Notes: generated by a model from the sequence alone, not told the origin. 64,000 nucleotides of DNA from Methylobacillus rhizosphaerae (GCF_900187985.1 NZ_FZOA01000009.1:1-64000), one strand, 5' to 3'. Positions 1-8,420 are shown, counted from the stretch's first letter. Translations and numbers: made by a program.

Positions 1-2
1 AC

Positions 3-107
3 CTGTGCGGTGCCAACCTGTACGGTGCCGACCTGCGCGGTGCCAACCTGTGCGGTGCCGACCTGCGCGGTGCCAACCTGTACGGTGCCAACCTGTACGG
101 TGCCGAC
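3..107 (+). repeat. Seven tandem 15-bp units encoding pentapeptide repeats
   Basis: Seven consecutive 15-base units of the form ctg-nnc-ggt-gcc-(a/g)ac follow without gaps. The period is exactly five codons and substitutions fall in variable pentapeptide positions, so this is protein-coding repetition rather than a CRISPR or minisatellite. Near-identity at DNA level means unit number could vary by recombination. Confidence 0.85.
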
Positions 108-380
108 CTGGAAAACGAAAAGCTGGCTATTGCCCCCATTCAAATTGGTGGCCTCCACTGGGAGATCATTATTTCTGAGTCATACATGCGTATCGGATGT
201 CAGCGACACACGCATGAAGAATGGACTGGATTCGAAGATACAGACATTGCTCAAATGGCAAGTGACGCGCATTGGTTCTGGAATGAAAACAAGGAATGGC
301 TGCTTGCTGCATGCGCATCACATAAGGCCAAGTCACTGCAATACAGAGAAGATCATCCCGAAGAGGCGGCTGAAAAATGA
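3..380 (+). CDS. Pentapeptide-repeat protein, 5' end cut off by the window
   Basis: The open frame enters from the left edge and reads through seven pentapeptide units of the A(N/D)LxG type before a non-repetitive tail of about 90 residues rich in Trp, His and Glu that ends at 380. An internal ATG at 186 is in the same frame, but the upstream repeats are clearly coding, so I treat the whole stretch as one gene without its start. Pentapeptide repeats fold as a right-handed beta helix; many phage and host examples have no known role. It lies upstream of, and overlaps by four bases, a tiny membrane-protein gene, then the YqaJ/RecT pair, so it probably belongs to the early left operon of the prophage. 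Confidence 0.75.
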   Translation: MCGANLYGADLRGANLCGADLRGANLYGANLYGADLENEKLAIAPIQIGGLHWEIIISESYMRIGCQRHTHEEWTGFEDTDIAQMASDAHWFWNENKEWLLAACASHKAKSLQYREDHPEEAAEK

Positions 381-505
381 ACCGCCTTGTCAGTGCAATT
401 TACGCCTTTGTATTTGCTGTAGTTCTATTGGTAGCGCTGGCATTGGTGGATATGAACGACAGCCGATTCGAATACCCAGTCCCAGTGATTACATATAAGG
501 AATGA
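377..505 (+). CDS. 42-residue single-span membrane protein, translationally coupled
   Basis: A 42-codon frame begins with an ATG sharing bases with the TGA of the preceding pentapeptide gene (ATGA overlap) and stops at 505, five bases before the YqaJ gene. Residues 7-24 are continuously hydrophobic (Ile, Phe, Val, Leu, Ala), followed by a polar tail of about 18 residues, which predicts one membrane helix with a short soluble end. Small coupled membrane peptides are common in phage early operons, but I do not recognise the family. It is a real candidate because of the tight packing; the function is unknown. Confidence 0.55.
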   Translation: MNRLVSAIYAFVFAVVLLVALALVDMNDSRFEYPVPVITYKE

Positions 506-509
506 TGCA

Positions 510-1412
510 ATGAACACCTCTGAAACCATTGTGCAACCAGATCGCACCAAGTTTATAGGTGGTAGTGATGTAGCCGCCATCCTGGGAATCAGCCCTTGGA
601 AGTCCATCGTTGACTTGTACTTGGACAAGATCACGCCCAGGGTGTGTGACGGCAGGAATATGGCCGCCAAACGCAGAGGTTCCCGTCTCGAGCCATACAT
701 CTTGGACATGATCCGCGAGGAGCATGGATTGGAGATAGTGGCACATAACAAGCAATACCAAGATTCTGAGTTGAGCTTTCTTGCCTGCGAGATTGATTTC
801 GAATACTTCGACAACGAAACAGGAAAAATAGAAAACGGTGAAATAAAGACAGTCCACCCGTTTAAAGCGAAGGAATGGGGTGATCAAGGCACCGATAGCT
901 TGCCAATCCACTACGTTGCGCAGAATCAACATGGGATTGGCATTATGAAGCGCGATCGCTGCAGGGTATTCGCCCTGATCGGCGACGAACTCAAGTCTTA
1001 TGTGGTTGAGCGTGACGATGAAACCATCCAGGCATTGCGTGAACACTGTTCCAACTTTTGGAATAACCACGTGTTACCACAGATTATGCCCCCGTTGGAC
1101 TACAAGCATAAGGACATTATCGAAACGCTCAAGAGATTATATCCGGGCACTGATGGCACCGTCCTTGAAGCATCAGCAATGCATGAGCACTGGCGCGCAG
1201 TATATGAAACCGCCAAGGACATGGTGAATAAGTACGAAGGAATCCTGGACGGTGCCAGAGCACACCTGCTGTCAGAAATGGGCCAATCCTCTGCGATCAG
1301 ATTTGAAGATGGAAAGGCTTTTACCCGCAAGGTCATTAACAAGAAAGGCTATGTCGTGGAACACGCCGCCAGCCAATACGTTGATTTCCGTCTTGCAAAC
1401 TTTAAGGAGTAA
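510..1412 (+). CDS. YqaJ-family phage exonuclease (lambda Exo-like)
   Basis: This 300-residue protein has the N-terminal YqaJ signature GGSDVAAILGISPWK at about residues 18-32. The metal-binding core of the PD-(D/E)xK fold follows, with Asp in CEIDFEY (near 115) and the Glu-x-Lys of GEIKT (near 131). The family degrades one strand of double-stranded DNA ends to expose single strands for an annealase. RecT follows six bases downstream, so the two form a Red-like recombination pair in the phage early operon. The start at 510 has AAGGA at 497-501. The C-terminal third looks helical and is less conserved in the family. Confidence 0.9.
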   Translation: MNTSETIVQPDRTKFIGGSDVAAILGISPWKSIVDLYLDKITPRVCDGRNMAAKRRGSRLEPYILDMIREEHGLEIVAHNKQYQDSELSFLACEIDFEYFDNETGKIENGEIKTVHPFKAKEWGDQGTDSLPIHYVAQNQHGIGIMKRDRCRVFALIGDELKSYVVERDDETIQALREHCSNFWNNHVLPQIMPPLDYKHKDIIETLKRLYPGTDGTVLEASAMHEHWRAVYETAKDMVNKYEGILDGARAHLLSEMGQSSAIRFEDGKAFTRKVINKKGYVVEHAASQYVDFRLANFKE

Positions 1413-1417
1413 TTCAA

Positions 1418-2485
1418 ATGGCATCACAACAAGGAACACAAGCATTAAAAGCAGTAGCCACAGGACGGGCGGATAGCCAAAGCCTGGCAGCGATGAAACC
1501 GAAAGACCAGATTGCCGAGTTGTTGAAGCGCAAGCAGGGAGAAATTGCCAAGATGTTGCCAAGGCATTTAAACCCCGAGCGTCTTTTGAAAGTAGCCCAG
1601 ATCGCAGCAACCACAACACCAGCATTGCTGGAATGCGAAGTGGCCAGCTTGGTGGGTGCGATTGGCCAGTGCGCGCAAATGGGCTTGGAACCTAACACCG
1701 TTCTCGGGCATGCGTACCTGGTTCCCTTCAACACTAAGCGTAAGCGTGGCGACAGGGAAGAGTGGGTTAAATCCGTGCAAGTCATCATCGGCTATAAGGG
1801 GTTGATTGATCTTGCAAGACGTTCCGGGCAGATCGTCAGCATCAGCGCTCATGAAGTCTATGCAAACGATGCGTTTGAACTGATCTATGGGCTGGATGAA
1901 AAACTGACTCACACACCATCATTCGGTGATCGTGGATTGATTATAGGGTTCTATGCAGTAGCAAAGCTTAAAGATGGTGGAACAGCGTTTGAGTTCATGA
2001 GTGACATGCAAGTGCGTGAAATCATGGCTGCAAGCCAGAGCAAGGGCAAGTACGGACCATGGAAAGATCATTATGTTGAGATGGGCAGAAAGACAGTAAT
2101 ACGCCGCCTGGCCAAATATCTACCTTTATCCATTGAATTCCAGACTGCTGCAGCATTGGATGGCCAGGCTGCTGTCGGCAAAGACCAGCATCTTGATAAC
2201 TTGGCGATAGATGGTGATTTTTCTGTAGCAGGTGATGATCCATTGTTGGCTGACTACAGCAATAACGAAGGGGGAGCAACGGAACAACCAGCCCAATCTC
2301 CAGAACCTGATGCGCCCCAAGTAACCTTTGATCAGGTGCTACAGCAAATCGAGCGCTCAACTGATCAAGACGTGTTGGACGTAGCAGCCGATCTCATCCA
2401 GTACGTTGATGATTTTGACCAGCAGCAGCAACTCAACAAAGCATACAAGGATAAGGCGGACAGCTTCAAACAAGTTGCTGAATAG
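1418..2485 (+). CDS. recT: RecT-family single-strand annealing protein
   Basis: The 355-residue protein contains the RecT core: SVQVIIGYKGLIDLARRSG around residues 119-137, preceded by the CAQMGLEPN-type segment near 85-93. RecT anneals complementary single strands exposed by the partner exonuclease, here the YqaJ protein just upstream. The C-terminal 100 residues are acidic and Gln/Asp-rich (for example DDFDQQQQ), a variable tail typical of these proteins that probably contacts SSB or other partners. The start follows AAGGAG at 1405-1410. The exonuclease-annealase pairing makes the assignment secure. Confidence 0.92.
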   Translation: MASQQGTQALKAVATGRADSQSLAAMKPKDQIAELLKRKQGEIAKMLPRHLNPERLLKVAQIAATTTPALLECEVASLVGAIGQCAQMGLEPNTVLGHAYLVPFNTKRKRGDREEWVKSVQVIIGYKGLIDLARRSGQIVSISAHEVYANDAFELIYGLDEKLTHTPSFGDRGLIIGFYAVAKLKDGGTAFEFMSDMQVREIMAASQSKGKYGPWKDHYVEMGRKTVIRRLAKYLPLSIEFQTAAALDGQAAVGKDQHLDNLAIDGDFSVAGDDPLLADYSNNEGGATEQPAQSPEPDAPQVTFDQVLQQIERSTDQDVLDVAADLIQYVDDFDQQQQLNKAYKDKADSFKQVAE

Positions 2486-2584
2486 CTCCTCCCTAGCTAA
2501 CGGACATGCTCCCAATGCCGCAAGGTTACGCGATCAGCGCGTCATGTAATTGGGACAACTCCCCACATCGAAAGGACATTGCAA

Positions 2585-3089
2585 ATGTTTAACCTGGATA
2601 AATCTGTTGGAAAGCTCATCAACGTGAATCCGCGAGCAGAGCTGCATGGCAAGGATACCGTTCTGGCAGTAGATATCAAAGTGGAGCACAAGCTGCACAA
2701 CGATATCTTGAGTGAGTTTCACCCAACATTGAAAGCCTTTCTCTACGAGAGGGGTGACGATGATCAACTTGAATTGATCGAGGATAAAACACACCTCACC
2801 AAGCGTAAGTTTCCCCTGATACCAGCTTTCAAATATGAGCTGAAACTGTCTGGATACGAAGTAAAAATTGACTTTGGTATTGACGACAAATCAGCCATCG
2901 AAATGGGGGGGGGTAGAAATAGATGGATTCAAGATCGAACCCATGGAAGGCGGTACGGTAGGTCTATCGTATCGAATCATTGGGCATCCCAAGGAGCAGG
3001 ATATCGGAAAGCTGTGCAGCCTGATCCAGCAAGAAATCAATATCACCTTAATTGAACCACCACCATCTGAATTTCAAGAGGCAGCATGA
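2585..3089 (+). pseudogene. Phage protein of unknown function, frameshifted at a G9 tract
   Basis: The frame starting at ATG 2585 (RBS AAAGGA at 2571-2576) reads well to a run of nine G at 2905-2913. There it passes out of frame and would end at 3055 with an unrelated basic tail. The natural continuation (VEIDGFKIEPMEGGTVGLSY, then an acidic C-terminus) is in the next frame and stops at 3089. Eight Gs would restore one 167-residue protein. It may be a sequencing error, a recent mutation, slipped-strand switching or a programmed shift. I do not recognise the family; its place after recT suggests a role in phage recombination or replication. An ATGA-overlapping 11-codon frame follows at 3086-3121. 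Confidence 0.6.
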
Positions 3090-3134
3090 GCGAAACCGGA
3101 ATCGAGGAATACATAAATTAATGACCTTCTCCCT

Positions 3135-3156
3135 GCCCCCCTGCAGGGGGCTTTTT
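3135..3156 (+). terminator. Rho-independent terminator after the recombination genes
   Basis: A C-run and a matching G-run flank the loop tgca, forming a GC-only stem of five to six pairs, followed directly by TTTTT at 3152-3156. It ends the YqaJ-RecT transcription unit and separates it from the next phage gene. Confidence 0.8.
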
Positions 3157-3200
3157 AAATCATCCATGTTGGGTGATTCAACAAGCTGAAAGGAAACGAT

Positions 3201-3659
3201 ATGGCAACAGATTCACAGATTGAGCAAGAGATTCAGGACAAGGGTTTGACTGCCCCACGTGTAACGCCTGCGGACATCGAGGCTGCGATTCGTGTAGAGG
3301 CATATTTCACAGCAGGCAATGGCATTGAGCATTCGTCTTCATTTGTGAAAGCTGACATTTATGAAGAAGAGCAAATTATTGCTCCACTTGATCTTCTGAC
3401 CTTCTGCGTACTGGTGCTACGCAACGGCTTCACAGTCACTGGTGAGAGTGCATGCGCCAGCCCTGAGAACTTCGACGCAGAGATAGGCCGCAAGATCGCT
3501 CGCCAGAATGCAGTTGCCAAGATTTGGCCTTTGCTTGGGTATGAATTGCGCAGCAAGCTATATCGCCCGGAGCCAGACCTCAACGGCCCAATCCTCACCG
3601 AAGCCGATGCAGAGGCTGATCTACGGGGTGAGCCTCGACCTGATAATCCTGCGGTATAG
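3201..3659 (+). CDS. Phage Gp49-like protein (N4 Gp49 / Sf6 Gp66 family)
   Basis: The 152-residue protein matches my memory of the N4 Gp49/Sf6 Gp66 family. It opens with a charged segment ending in VTPADIEAAI, continues with a central LTFCVLVLRNGFTVTGES stretch around residues 70-90, and then has the conserved ENFDAEIGRKIARQNAV near 94-110 and IWPLLGYELR. The role of the family is not established; members occur widely in phages and prophages. AAGGAAA about 10 bases upstream supports the start at 3201. The Pro/Asp-rich last 25 residues look disordered. Confidence 0.8.
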   Translation: MATDSQIEQEIQDKGLTAPRVTPADIEAAIRVEAYFTAGNGIEHSSSFVKADIYEEEQIIAPLDLLTFCVLVLRNGFTVTGESACASPENFDAEIGRKIARQNAVAKIWPLLGYELRSKLYRPEPDLNGPILTEADAEADLRGEPRPDNPAV

Positions 3660-3671
3660 AGAGGATCAATC

Positions 3672-3860
3672 ATGATTGAGTTTGTTTTGATAATCGCCTT
3701 CTACGCTGGTCCGGTGGCTAAATCTGATGCTGTCTCAATTGCCAGTGTGCCAGGGTTTTCGACCCACGCGGAATGCTTGGCTGCTGGAAAAGAAACCAGT
3801 TCGTTCGCCACGTTAATGAAGAAAGTTAACTATGTCTGTGTAAAGCGGACGATTCAATAA
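3672..3860 (+). CDS. Small secreted or membrane-anchored phage protein, 62 aa
   Basis: This 62-codon gene has a good ribosome-binding site (GAGAGGA about 8 bases before ATG 3672) and starts 12 bases after the Gp49-like gene. Residues 2-15 are hydrophobic and could be a short signal or anchor. Two cysteines (in AECLAAG near residue 36 and YVCVKR near 56) could form a disulfide outside the membrane. I do not recognise a named family. Confidence 0.55.
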   Translation: MIEFVLIIAFYAGPVAKSDAVSIASVPGFSTHAECLAAGKETSSFATLMKKVNYVCVKRTIQ

Positions 3861-4004
3861 CCCTTCTACCTGCGTCTTTACGAGGGCGCAGCAGGAAGGT
3901 TTATGGGGTGAATGCCTAGAGTCTATGGAGCTGAGAGAACAGCCGGAAATAAACACGCAGCGGGATAGCAACCGCCACCCCGCCCAACAATAGGAGAAGG
4001 AATT

Positions 4005-4058
4005 ATGGATGCCACGAAAGACCATAGCCGGGTCTCACCAGCAGATAAGGATAGATGA
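4005..4058 (+). CDS. 17-residue leader peptide candidate with strong RBS
   Basis: A very good Shine-Dalgarno (GGAGAAGG at 3993-4000) precedes a 17-codon frame that ends in TGA at 4056-4058. The final A of that stop is the first base of the next ATG, so ribosomes finishing this peptide could re-initiate on the ASCH-like gene. The peptide is polar and charged with no recognisable motif. The rest of 3861-4004 holds only another tiny frame (3912-3968). Confidence 0.4.
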   Translation: MDATKDHSRVSPADKDR

Positions 4059-4702
4059 TGAAAGAACGTCCAATACTTTTTAGTGCCCCGATGGTGCAAG
4101 CGATTCTTGCGGGGAATAAGACGCAGACTAGAAGAGTTATGAAGCCGCAGCCGGAAATAACACCAGACACTTATGGCAGGCCTGGTCATTGGCTACCGTC
4201 CAAGAAACATCAAACAATGCTTCATGTCGAGCTGGAGATGCAGCAGTGGGATGGCCTTGCCGGGCATGCATGCCCTCATGGTCAGCCTGGCGATCAGCTA
4301 TGGGTGAGAGAGACTTGGCAGCACAGTTATTTTCCATACGAGCCTGCCGACCCATCAGCCGACATCTTCTACCGTGCCGACTTCCTGGACGATCCACTTG
4401 GTGCCGATCTGGAACACTCCAAGGATGGTATTCGCAGAACGTGGAAGCCATCTATTCACTTGCCGCGCTGGGCAAGCCGAATCCAGCTTGAGATTGTCAG
4501 AGTACGCGTGGAGCGATTGCAGGATTGCAGCGTGACAGACGCAATTGACGAAGGCATTGAATTCAGCCTTTTGGACGAGCCAGAGGATGCCATATGGCGC
4601 TACAGAGAACTTTGGGAATCCATCAATGGCCCTGGATCATGGGAAGCCAATCCATTTGTATGGGTCATTGAGTTTAAGCGCATTGAGAGGGAGCCATCAT
4701 GA
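4058..4702 (+). CDS. Phage ASCH-domain-like protein
   Basis: The opening ERPILFSAPMVQAILAGNKTQTRRV is characteristic of phage ASCH/PUA-fold proteins. Later conserved pieces are PYGRPG-like glycine turns, GDQLWVRETW near residue 80, and WKPSIHLPRWASRI near 131-144. ASCH domains are thought to bind RNA or modified nucleotides; the substrate here is unknown. ATGs at 4055 and 4058 both exist; I prefer 4058 because AAGGA at 4047-4051 is then six bases away. The gene overlaps the next one by four bases (ATGA), which indicates an operon. Confidence 0.75.
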   Translation: MKERPILFSAPMVQAILAGNKTQTRRVMKPQPEITPDTYGRPGHWLPSKKHQTMLHVELEMQQWDGLAGHACPHGQPGDQLWVRETWQHSYFPYEPADPSADIFYRADFLDDPLGADLEHSKDGIRRTWKPSIHLPRWASRIQLEIVRVRVERLQDCSVTDAIDEGIEFSLLDEPEDAIWRYRELWESINGPGSWEANPFVWVIEFKRIEREPS

Positions 4703-5223
4703 GCACACAGAGTGAGCGAGAGTCAGCAATACATAGATTAGCCGAGGCGATCGGCCCAGACACGTACGACTGCATGAGGGTATGGGGTGCGTGGTTTCAT
4801 GGCTCCATGTGTAGAGATGACTTCATCCCCGTGATAAACGACGAAGATCGACTGAATGAGATCACCGAAGCTGTGATAGCACCTCTCCTGTCCCGCATAG
4901 CAGAGTTGGAAACCATGCTTGAGCAAGAGCGTAAGTTGCGGCAGGAATCCGAATGTATGGGGTTGACAATGAGCATGGTGATGGATGACTTTGAGCAGGC
5001 TGGCATCATCAAGAAAGGCACAGCGCCTATGTTCTTCACTGAGGCGGTGTTAGCACATATTCAAGGGCTGAGTGGGGATGCGGAGCCTGTAGCGTGGTGC
5101 AGAGCCGGAATTGCTTCCACTTATGACGGCTTGCCTTGGGATTGTGTAGAGACTGAATTCACAACAGAAAAACATCATCATGGGACTGGGTGGGTTGAGT
5201 TGTTCGCCAAGCCGCAGCAATAA
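4699..5223 (+). CDS. Phage hypothetical protein with coiled-coil segment
   Basis: This 174-residue protein overlaps the ASCH gene by four bases. The middle (about residues 55-80, IAELETMLEQERKLRQE) is a predicted coiled coil. The last 45 residues carry the motif EPVAWCRAG ... GWVELFAKPQQ. That end resembles the C-termini of many otherwise unrelated phage hypotheticals, which suggests a shared module joined to variable N-termini. I do not recognise a function. Confidence 0.6.
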   Translation: MSTQSERESAIHRLAEAIGPDTYDCMRVWGAWFHGSMCRDDFIPVINDEDRLNEITEAVIAPLLSRIAELETMLEQERKLRQESECMGLTMSMVMDDFEQAGIIKKGTAPMFFTEAVLAHIQGLSGDAEPVAWCRAGIASTYDGLPWDCVETEFTTEKHHHGTGWVELFAKPQQ

Positions 5224-5245
5224 ACCAGCAGTTGAGGATTAAATA

Positions 5246-5464
5246 ATGTCAGACTTAGAAATCGCAATAAAAGCCATACAACTGTATGCCGAAATGAAGC
5301 CAAGGCCTTTGCATGTCAATCAGGTTCAGGCGGCAGAAATGCTTGGTGTGAGCCGTCAGACTATAGCTCGCATGCTTAGAACTGGGGAATTGAGTTACAA
5401 CAAGTTTGGACTCATCCCAATCACCGAGATTGATGCTGCTTTGAAACCAAGGAAGGCGAGTTAA
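5246..5464 (+). CDS. Excisionase-like helix-turn-helix protein
   Basis: The 72-residue protein contains a MerR/Xis-type winged helix: VNQVQAAEMLGVSRQTIARM at about residues 24-43, followed by the wing region and ITEIDAALK. Such proteins bend DNA at attachment sites and tip integrases toward excision. Its gene runs toward the integrase gene and the two 3' ends overlap by 44 bases, an arrangement that lets transcription of one interfere with the other. Adjacency to the integrase makes excisionase the best reading, but a small regulator is possible. Confidence 0.7.
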   Translation: MSDLEIAIKAIQLYAEMKPRPLHVNQVQAAEMLGVSRQTIARMLRTGELSYNKFGLIPITEIDAALKPRKAS

Positions 5465-6440
5465 TGCGCCGTGCAATATCACTTGCTGTCGGGTTGTAGT
5501 AGATCATGGCCATTTTTGGATCAGTCCATCCAAACATTTTACACAGGTCAAGTATGTCTAACTTCCTGGCAAGCATCGTTGCAGCAGTATGCCTGGAGTC
5601 GTGGAACACAAATCCATCCAGGCCGGCACGCTCTCTATATTTACGAAACATTGCATCCAGTGTGGATGTTTTCAATCCGAATACAAACCGCTCATCCCAG
5701 CCGCGCATTTTGTTGATGATGCGCAGCGCCTTGATTGACAAGCTTACTTCGCGAGCATTTGTCTTTGTCACGGGCAACATGCAAGTATCTTTTCTCACCT
5801 GATCCCAGGGCAATCCACATAACTCACCGGCGCGCATTCCAGTTCTCAGGGCCAGCAAGAAACACACAGCCACAACCTGGCGTACTTCAAGTATTTTCCC
5901 AGTCGGGGAGTATCCCAGTGACACAAGCATCCGTCGAATCTGGAAAGGCGAGATAATTACTTCCCTGTGTTTCGGGGGCTTGGGCCTGCTGACATCATTG
6001 AGTGGATTCTTTGTAATCCATCTCAACTCTTTCCGCGCCCACTCTATACTGGTGTTGAGCAACCCCAGTTCGCGTAACACAGATCCACTGCTCACTTGCC
6101 TCAGCCTGGAGTCTCGCCAGGCAATAAAATCCTCTGGTTGTATATCTGAAAGAAATTTCTGGCAGGGGAGGTTGGGGTCGCGCAGAAGTTTTGCCAACCT
6201 GATCTGAGCCCACCGCGCACCACGCATACCGGATGCTATTTCTTCTGAGTATTTTTCCAGCACTTCCCCAAGGGTATGCCTTTCTGCTGGAGACTTCTTG
6301 GCTTCTCCCCTCAGAAAGGTTTCACGCTGAGCAGCCCAAGCCTCGGCTTCACGTTTTGTGGGGAAAACCTTGGACTCGCGGCTACCCATCACTGCAACCT
6401 GCGCGCGATAACCTGATTTGGTTTTATAGATTGAGGCCAA
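5421..6440 (-). CDS. Tyrosine recombinase prophage integrase
   Basis: The 339-residue protein has an N-terminal arm-binding segment (IYKTKSGYRAQVAVMGSRES), a SAM-like core-binding domain to about residue 155, and the catalytic domain. Visible catalytic residues are Arg in TGMRAGELCGL (about 205), Lys in PVTKTNAR (about 230), the HxxR box in FHDSRHTAATML (about 282) and Tyr in MIYYNPT (about 316). It is complete, so the element may still be able to integrate. It lies next to tRNA-Arg(CCU), whose 3' end faces it; integration into the tRNA 3' half is the usual pattern for such enzymes. A TTGACA-type promoter lies just upstream. Confidence 0.92.
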   Translation of the reverse strand: MASIYKTKSGYRAQVAVMGSRESKVFPTKREAEAWAAQRETFLRGEAKKSPAERHTLGEVLEKYSEEIASGMRGARWAQIRLAKLLRDPNLPCQKFLSDIQPEDFIAWRDSRLRQVSSGSVLRELGLLNTSIEWARKELRWITKNPLNDVSRPKPPKHREVIISPFQIRRMLVSLGYSPTGKILEVRQVVAVCFLLALRTGMRAGELCGLPWDQVRKDTCMLPVTKTNAREVSLSIKALRIINKMRGWDERFVFGLKTSTLDAMFRKYRERAGLDGFVFHDSRHTAATMLARKLDILDLCKMFGWTDPKMAMIYYNPTASDIARRINSPSLVSKQHQSR

Positions 6441-6476
6441 GATGGGGAATTCCCTGTGAAAATTATGGGGAACTCA

Positions 6477-6505
6477 TTCTTACAAATTAGTAAATCTGGT
6501 GTCAA
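6477..6505 (-). promoter_or_regulatory. Candidate integrase promoter
   Basis: On the minus strand a perfect -35 TTGACA (6500-6505) is followed after 17 bases by TAAGAA (6477-6482), 37 bases upstream of the integrase start codon. The -35 and spacing are ideal; the -10 matches only partly. Confidence 0.5.
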
Positions 6506-6507
6506 TA

Positions 6508-6580
6508 TTTGTTAAGTGGATTCAAAGAGTGCTTGATAACTCTCTGAAATTTAACAAATTGGTAACTTGAATGTTACCAA
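6508..6580. repeat. Inverted repeats between integrase and tRNA
   Basis: Two inverted pairs lie here: TTTGTTAA (6508-6515) with TTAACAAA (6551-6558), and TTGGTAAC (6559-6566) with GTTACCAA (6573-6580). They sit between the integrase promoter and the tRNA 3' end, where integrase arm-type or excisionase sites would be expected. Confidence 0.5.
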
Positions 6581-6592
6581 ATGGAATTGGGA

Positions 6593-6667
6593 TGGTGTCC
6601 CCGTCAGGACTCGAACCTGAAACTGACCCTTAGGAGGGGCCGGTGATATCCGTTTCACCACGAGGAC
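6593..6667 (-). tRNA. tRNA-Arg (anticodon CCU)
   Basis: The minus strand folds as a complete cloverleaf. The acceptor GTCCTCG pairs with CGGGGAC, and the D stem GTGA pairs with TCAC. The anticodon stem GGCCC/GGGTC encloses the loop CTCCTAA with anticodon CCT, and the T stem TCAGG/CCTGA has loop TTCGAGT. Discriminator A and an encoded CCA follow. The 3' end lies toward the prophage, so the tRNA appears intact and is the likely attB gene. Confidence 0.95.
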
Positions 6668-6702
6668 AGCCAAGCCCGTTATTCTACCGTTTTAGTCGGC
6701 AA

Positions 6703-6770
6703 AGCGGTACTGTTTCGCTTGGTTTTTGACCGTCGATCTTTGGCTTTTGGCCTTGTTTAGCAGTACCGCT
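6703..6770. repeat. Inverted repeat downstream of ahpF
   Basis: AGCGGTACTG (6703-6712) and CAGTACCGCT (6761-6770) are perfect 10-base inverted arms separated by 48 bases. The structure lies between the end of ahpF and the tRNA 5' end and lacks a clear U-tract. It may stabilise the ahpF transcript end or act as a weak terminator. Confidence 0.4.
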
Positions 6771-6776
6771 GCCGGG

Positions 6777-8330
6777 TTAGTGGCGGATCAGGTGCTCAAA
6801 GGCGCCGAGGGCCGCCTTGGAACCTTCACCCATTGCGATGATGATTTGCTTGAAAGGCACTGTCGTGACATCGCCAGCGGCGAATACGCCGTCAACAGAG
6901 GTCTGGCCTTTGGCATCTACCTCGATTTCACCGAATTTGCTCAGCGCCACGCTATCCTTGATCCAGTCGGTATTCGGTACGAGGCCAATCTGGATGAAGA
7001 CAGCAGCCAGGTCAACACGGTGCGATTCGCCAGTCTGGCGGTTGGTGTAAGTCAAGCCATTGACTTTTTCACCATCGCCATTGATTTCCGTGGTTTGTGC
7101 GCCGGTAATCACAGTGACGTTGGGCAAGCTGAACAGTTTTTTCTGCAATACGGCATCTGCGCGCAATTCGCCGTTGAACTCAATCAGGGTGACATCCTTG
7201 ACGATGCCAGCAAGGTCAATGGCGGCTTCGACACCGGAGTTGCCACCACCAATCACGGCTACGCTTCTGCCTTTGAATAGCGGACCATCACAGTGCGGGC
7301 AATAGGCAACACCGCGGCCACGGTATTCTGTTTCGCCAGGTACGTTGATCTCTCTCCAGCGCGCGCCTGTGGAGATAATGACGGATTTTGCCTTCAATAT
7401 TGCGCCACTTTCCAACTGGACTTCAGTCAAACCATTGCCATTGGCCGGAACCAGGCCGGACGCACGTTGCAAGTTCATAATGTCGACGTCATAACTCTTG
7501 ACGTGTTCTTCCAACGCGGTTACCAGTTTGGGGCCGTCAGTTTCCTTGACCGAGATAAAGTTCTCGATTGCCATGGTGTCCATGACCTGGCCACCAAAAC
7601 GCTCAGCTACGATACCAGTGCGTATGCCTTTGCGGGCAGAGTAAATCGCAGCAGAAGCACCAGCAGGGCCACCGCCGATGATCAATACATCGAATGGTTC
7701 CTTGGAGGAAAGTTTTTCTGCTTCTTTCTTGATCGCGCCAGTGTCGATCTTGTTGAGTATCTCCTGCACACCCATGCGTCCGTGTCCGAATTCCTGTCCA
7801 TTGAGGAAAATGGTGGGTACCGCCATGATTTTGCGTTCGTCCACTTCCTTCTGGAACAGGGAGCCATCAATCATGACGTGACGGATGTTCGGGTTAATCG
7901 CGGCCATCAAATTGATTGCCTGTACTACTTCAGGACAGTTGTGGCAGCTTAATGAGATATATGTCTCGAAGTTGAATTCGCCTTCAAGATTGCGGATTTG
8001 CTCAATGACTTCCGGCTCTGCCTTGGGCGGATGTCCACCTACCTGTAGCAACGCAAGCACGAGCGATGTGAATTCATGTCCCATGGGGAGCCCGGCAAAG
8101 CGGATGCCGATATTTTTCCCGGGGCTGTTCAAGCTGAATGATGGCTTGCGTTGAGTATCATCATCACTTTGCTGGACGGTGATGCGCGAAGACAGGCTCT
8201 TGAGGTCGTCAAGCAATTCCAGCAGCTCGCGGGATTTGTCGCTGCCATCTACAGAAGCAGTGATTTCGATAGGCTGGGTGAGTTTGTCGAAATAGGCCTT
8301 TAATTGTGTCTTGATATTTGCATCCAACAT
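6777..8330 (-). CDS. ahpF: Alkyl hydroperoxide reductase subunit F
   Basis: The 517-residue flavoprotein passes electrons from NADH to AhpC. The N-terminal tandem thioredoxin-like domain carries the CxxC of SCHNCPE near residue 130. It is followed by the FAD motif [11 protein letters not shown] near 217, the second redox pair CPHC near 345, the NAD(P) motif [12 protein letters not shown] near 358 and the C-terminal FAD segment [10 protein letters not shown]. The length matches the E. coli protein family (about 520). ahpC lies 90 bases upstream on the same strand, so the two probably form one oxidative-stress operon. No residue loss is visible. Confidence 0.97.
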   Translation of the reverse strand: MLDANIKTQLKAYFDKLTQPIEITASVDGSDKSRELLELLDDLKSLSSRITVQQSDDDTQRKPSFSLNSPGKNIGIRFAGLPMGHEFTSLVLALLQVGGHPPKAEPEVIEQIRNLEGEFNFETYISLSCHNCPEVVQAINLMAAINPNIRHVMIDGSLFQKEVDERKIMAVPTIFLNGQEFGHGRMGVQEILNKIDTGAIKKEAEKLSSKEPFDVLIIGGGPAGASAAIYSARKGIRTGIVAERFGGQVMDTMAIENFISVKETDGPKLVTALEEHVKSYDVDIMNLQRASGLVPANGNGLTEVQLESGAILKAKSVIISTGARWREINVPGETEYRGRGVAYCPHCDGPLFKGRSVAVIGGGNSGVEAAIDLAGIVKDVTLIEFNGELRADAVLQKKLFSLPNVTVITGAQTTEINGDGEKVNGLTYTNRQTGESHRVDLAAVFIQIGLVPNTDWIKDSVALSKFGEIEVDAKGQTSVDGVFAAGDVTTVPFKQIIIAMGEGSKAALGAFEHLIRH

Positions 8331-8420
8331 GATGTGCTCTCAATTCTGTATTGATATTGCTCCCAAAAATGCCCGGGCAGAAAGGCAGGGAGGTTGTAGT
8401 TGCCCGGGCGCAGTCCAGCT

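Noticed and set aside
3-107. Short tandem repeats resembling a CRISPR array or minisatellite
   Set aside because: The unit is 15 bases with no spacers and codes for pentapeptide repeats in frame with the downstream protein.
3135-3200. An additional phage gene after the frameshifted gene
   Set aside because: Only an 11-codon frame and a clear terminator are present.
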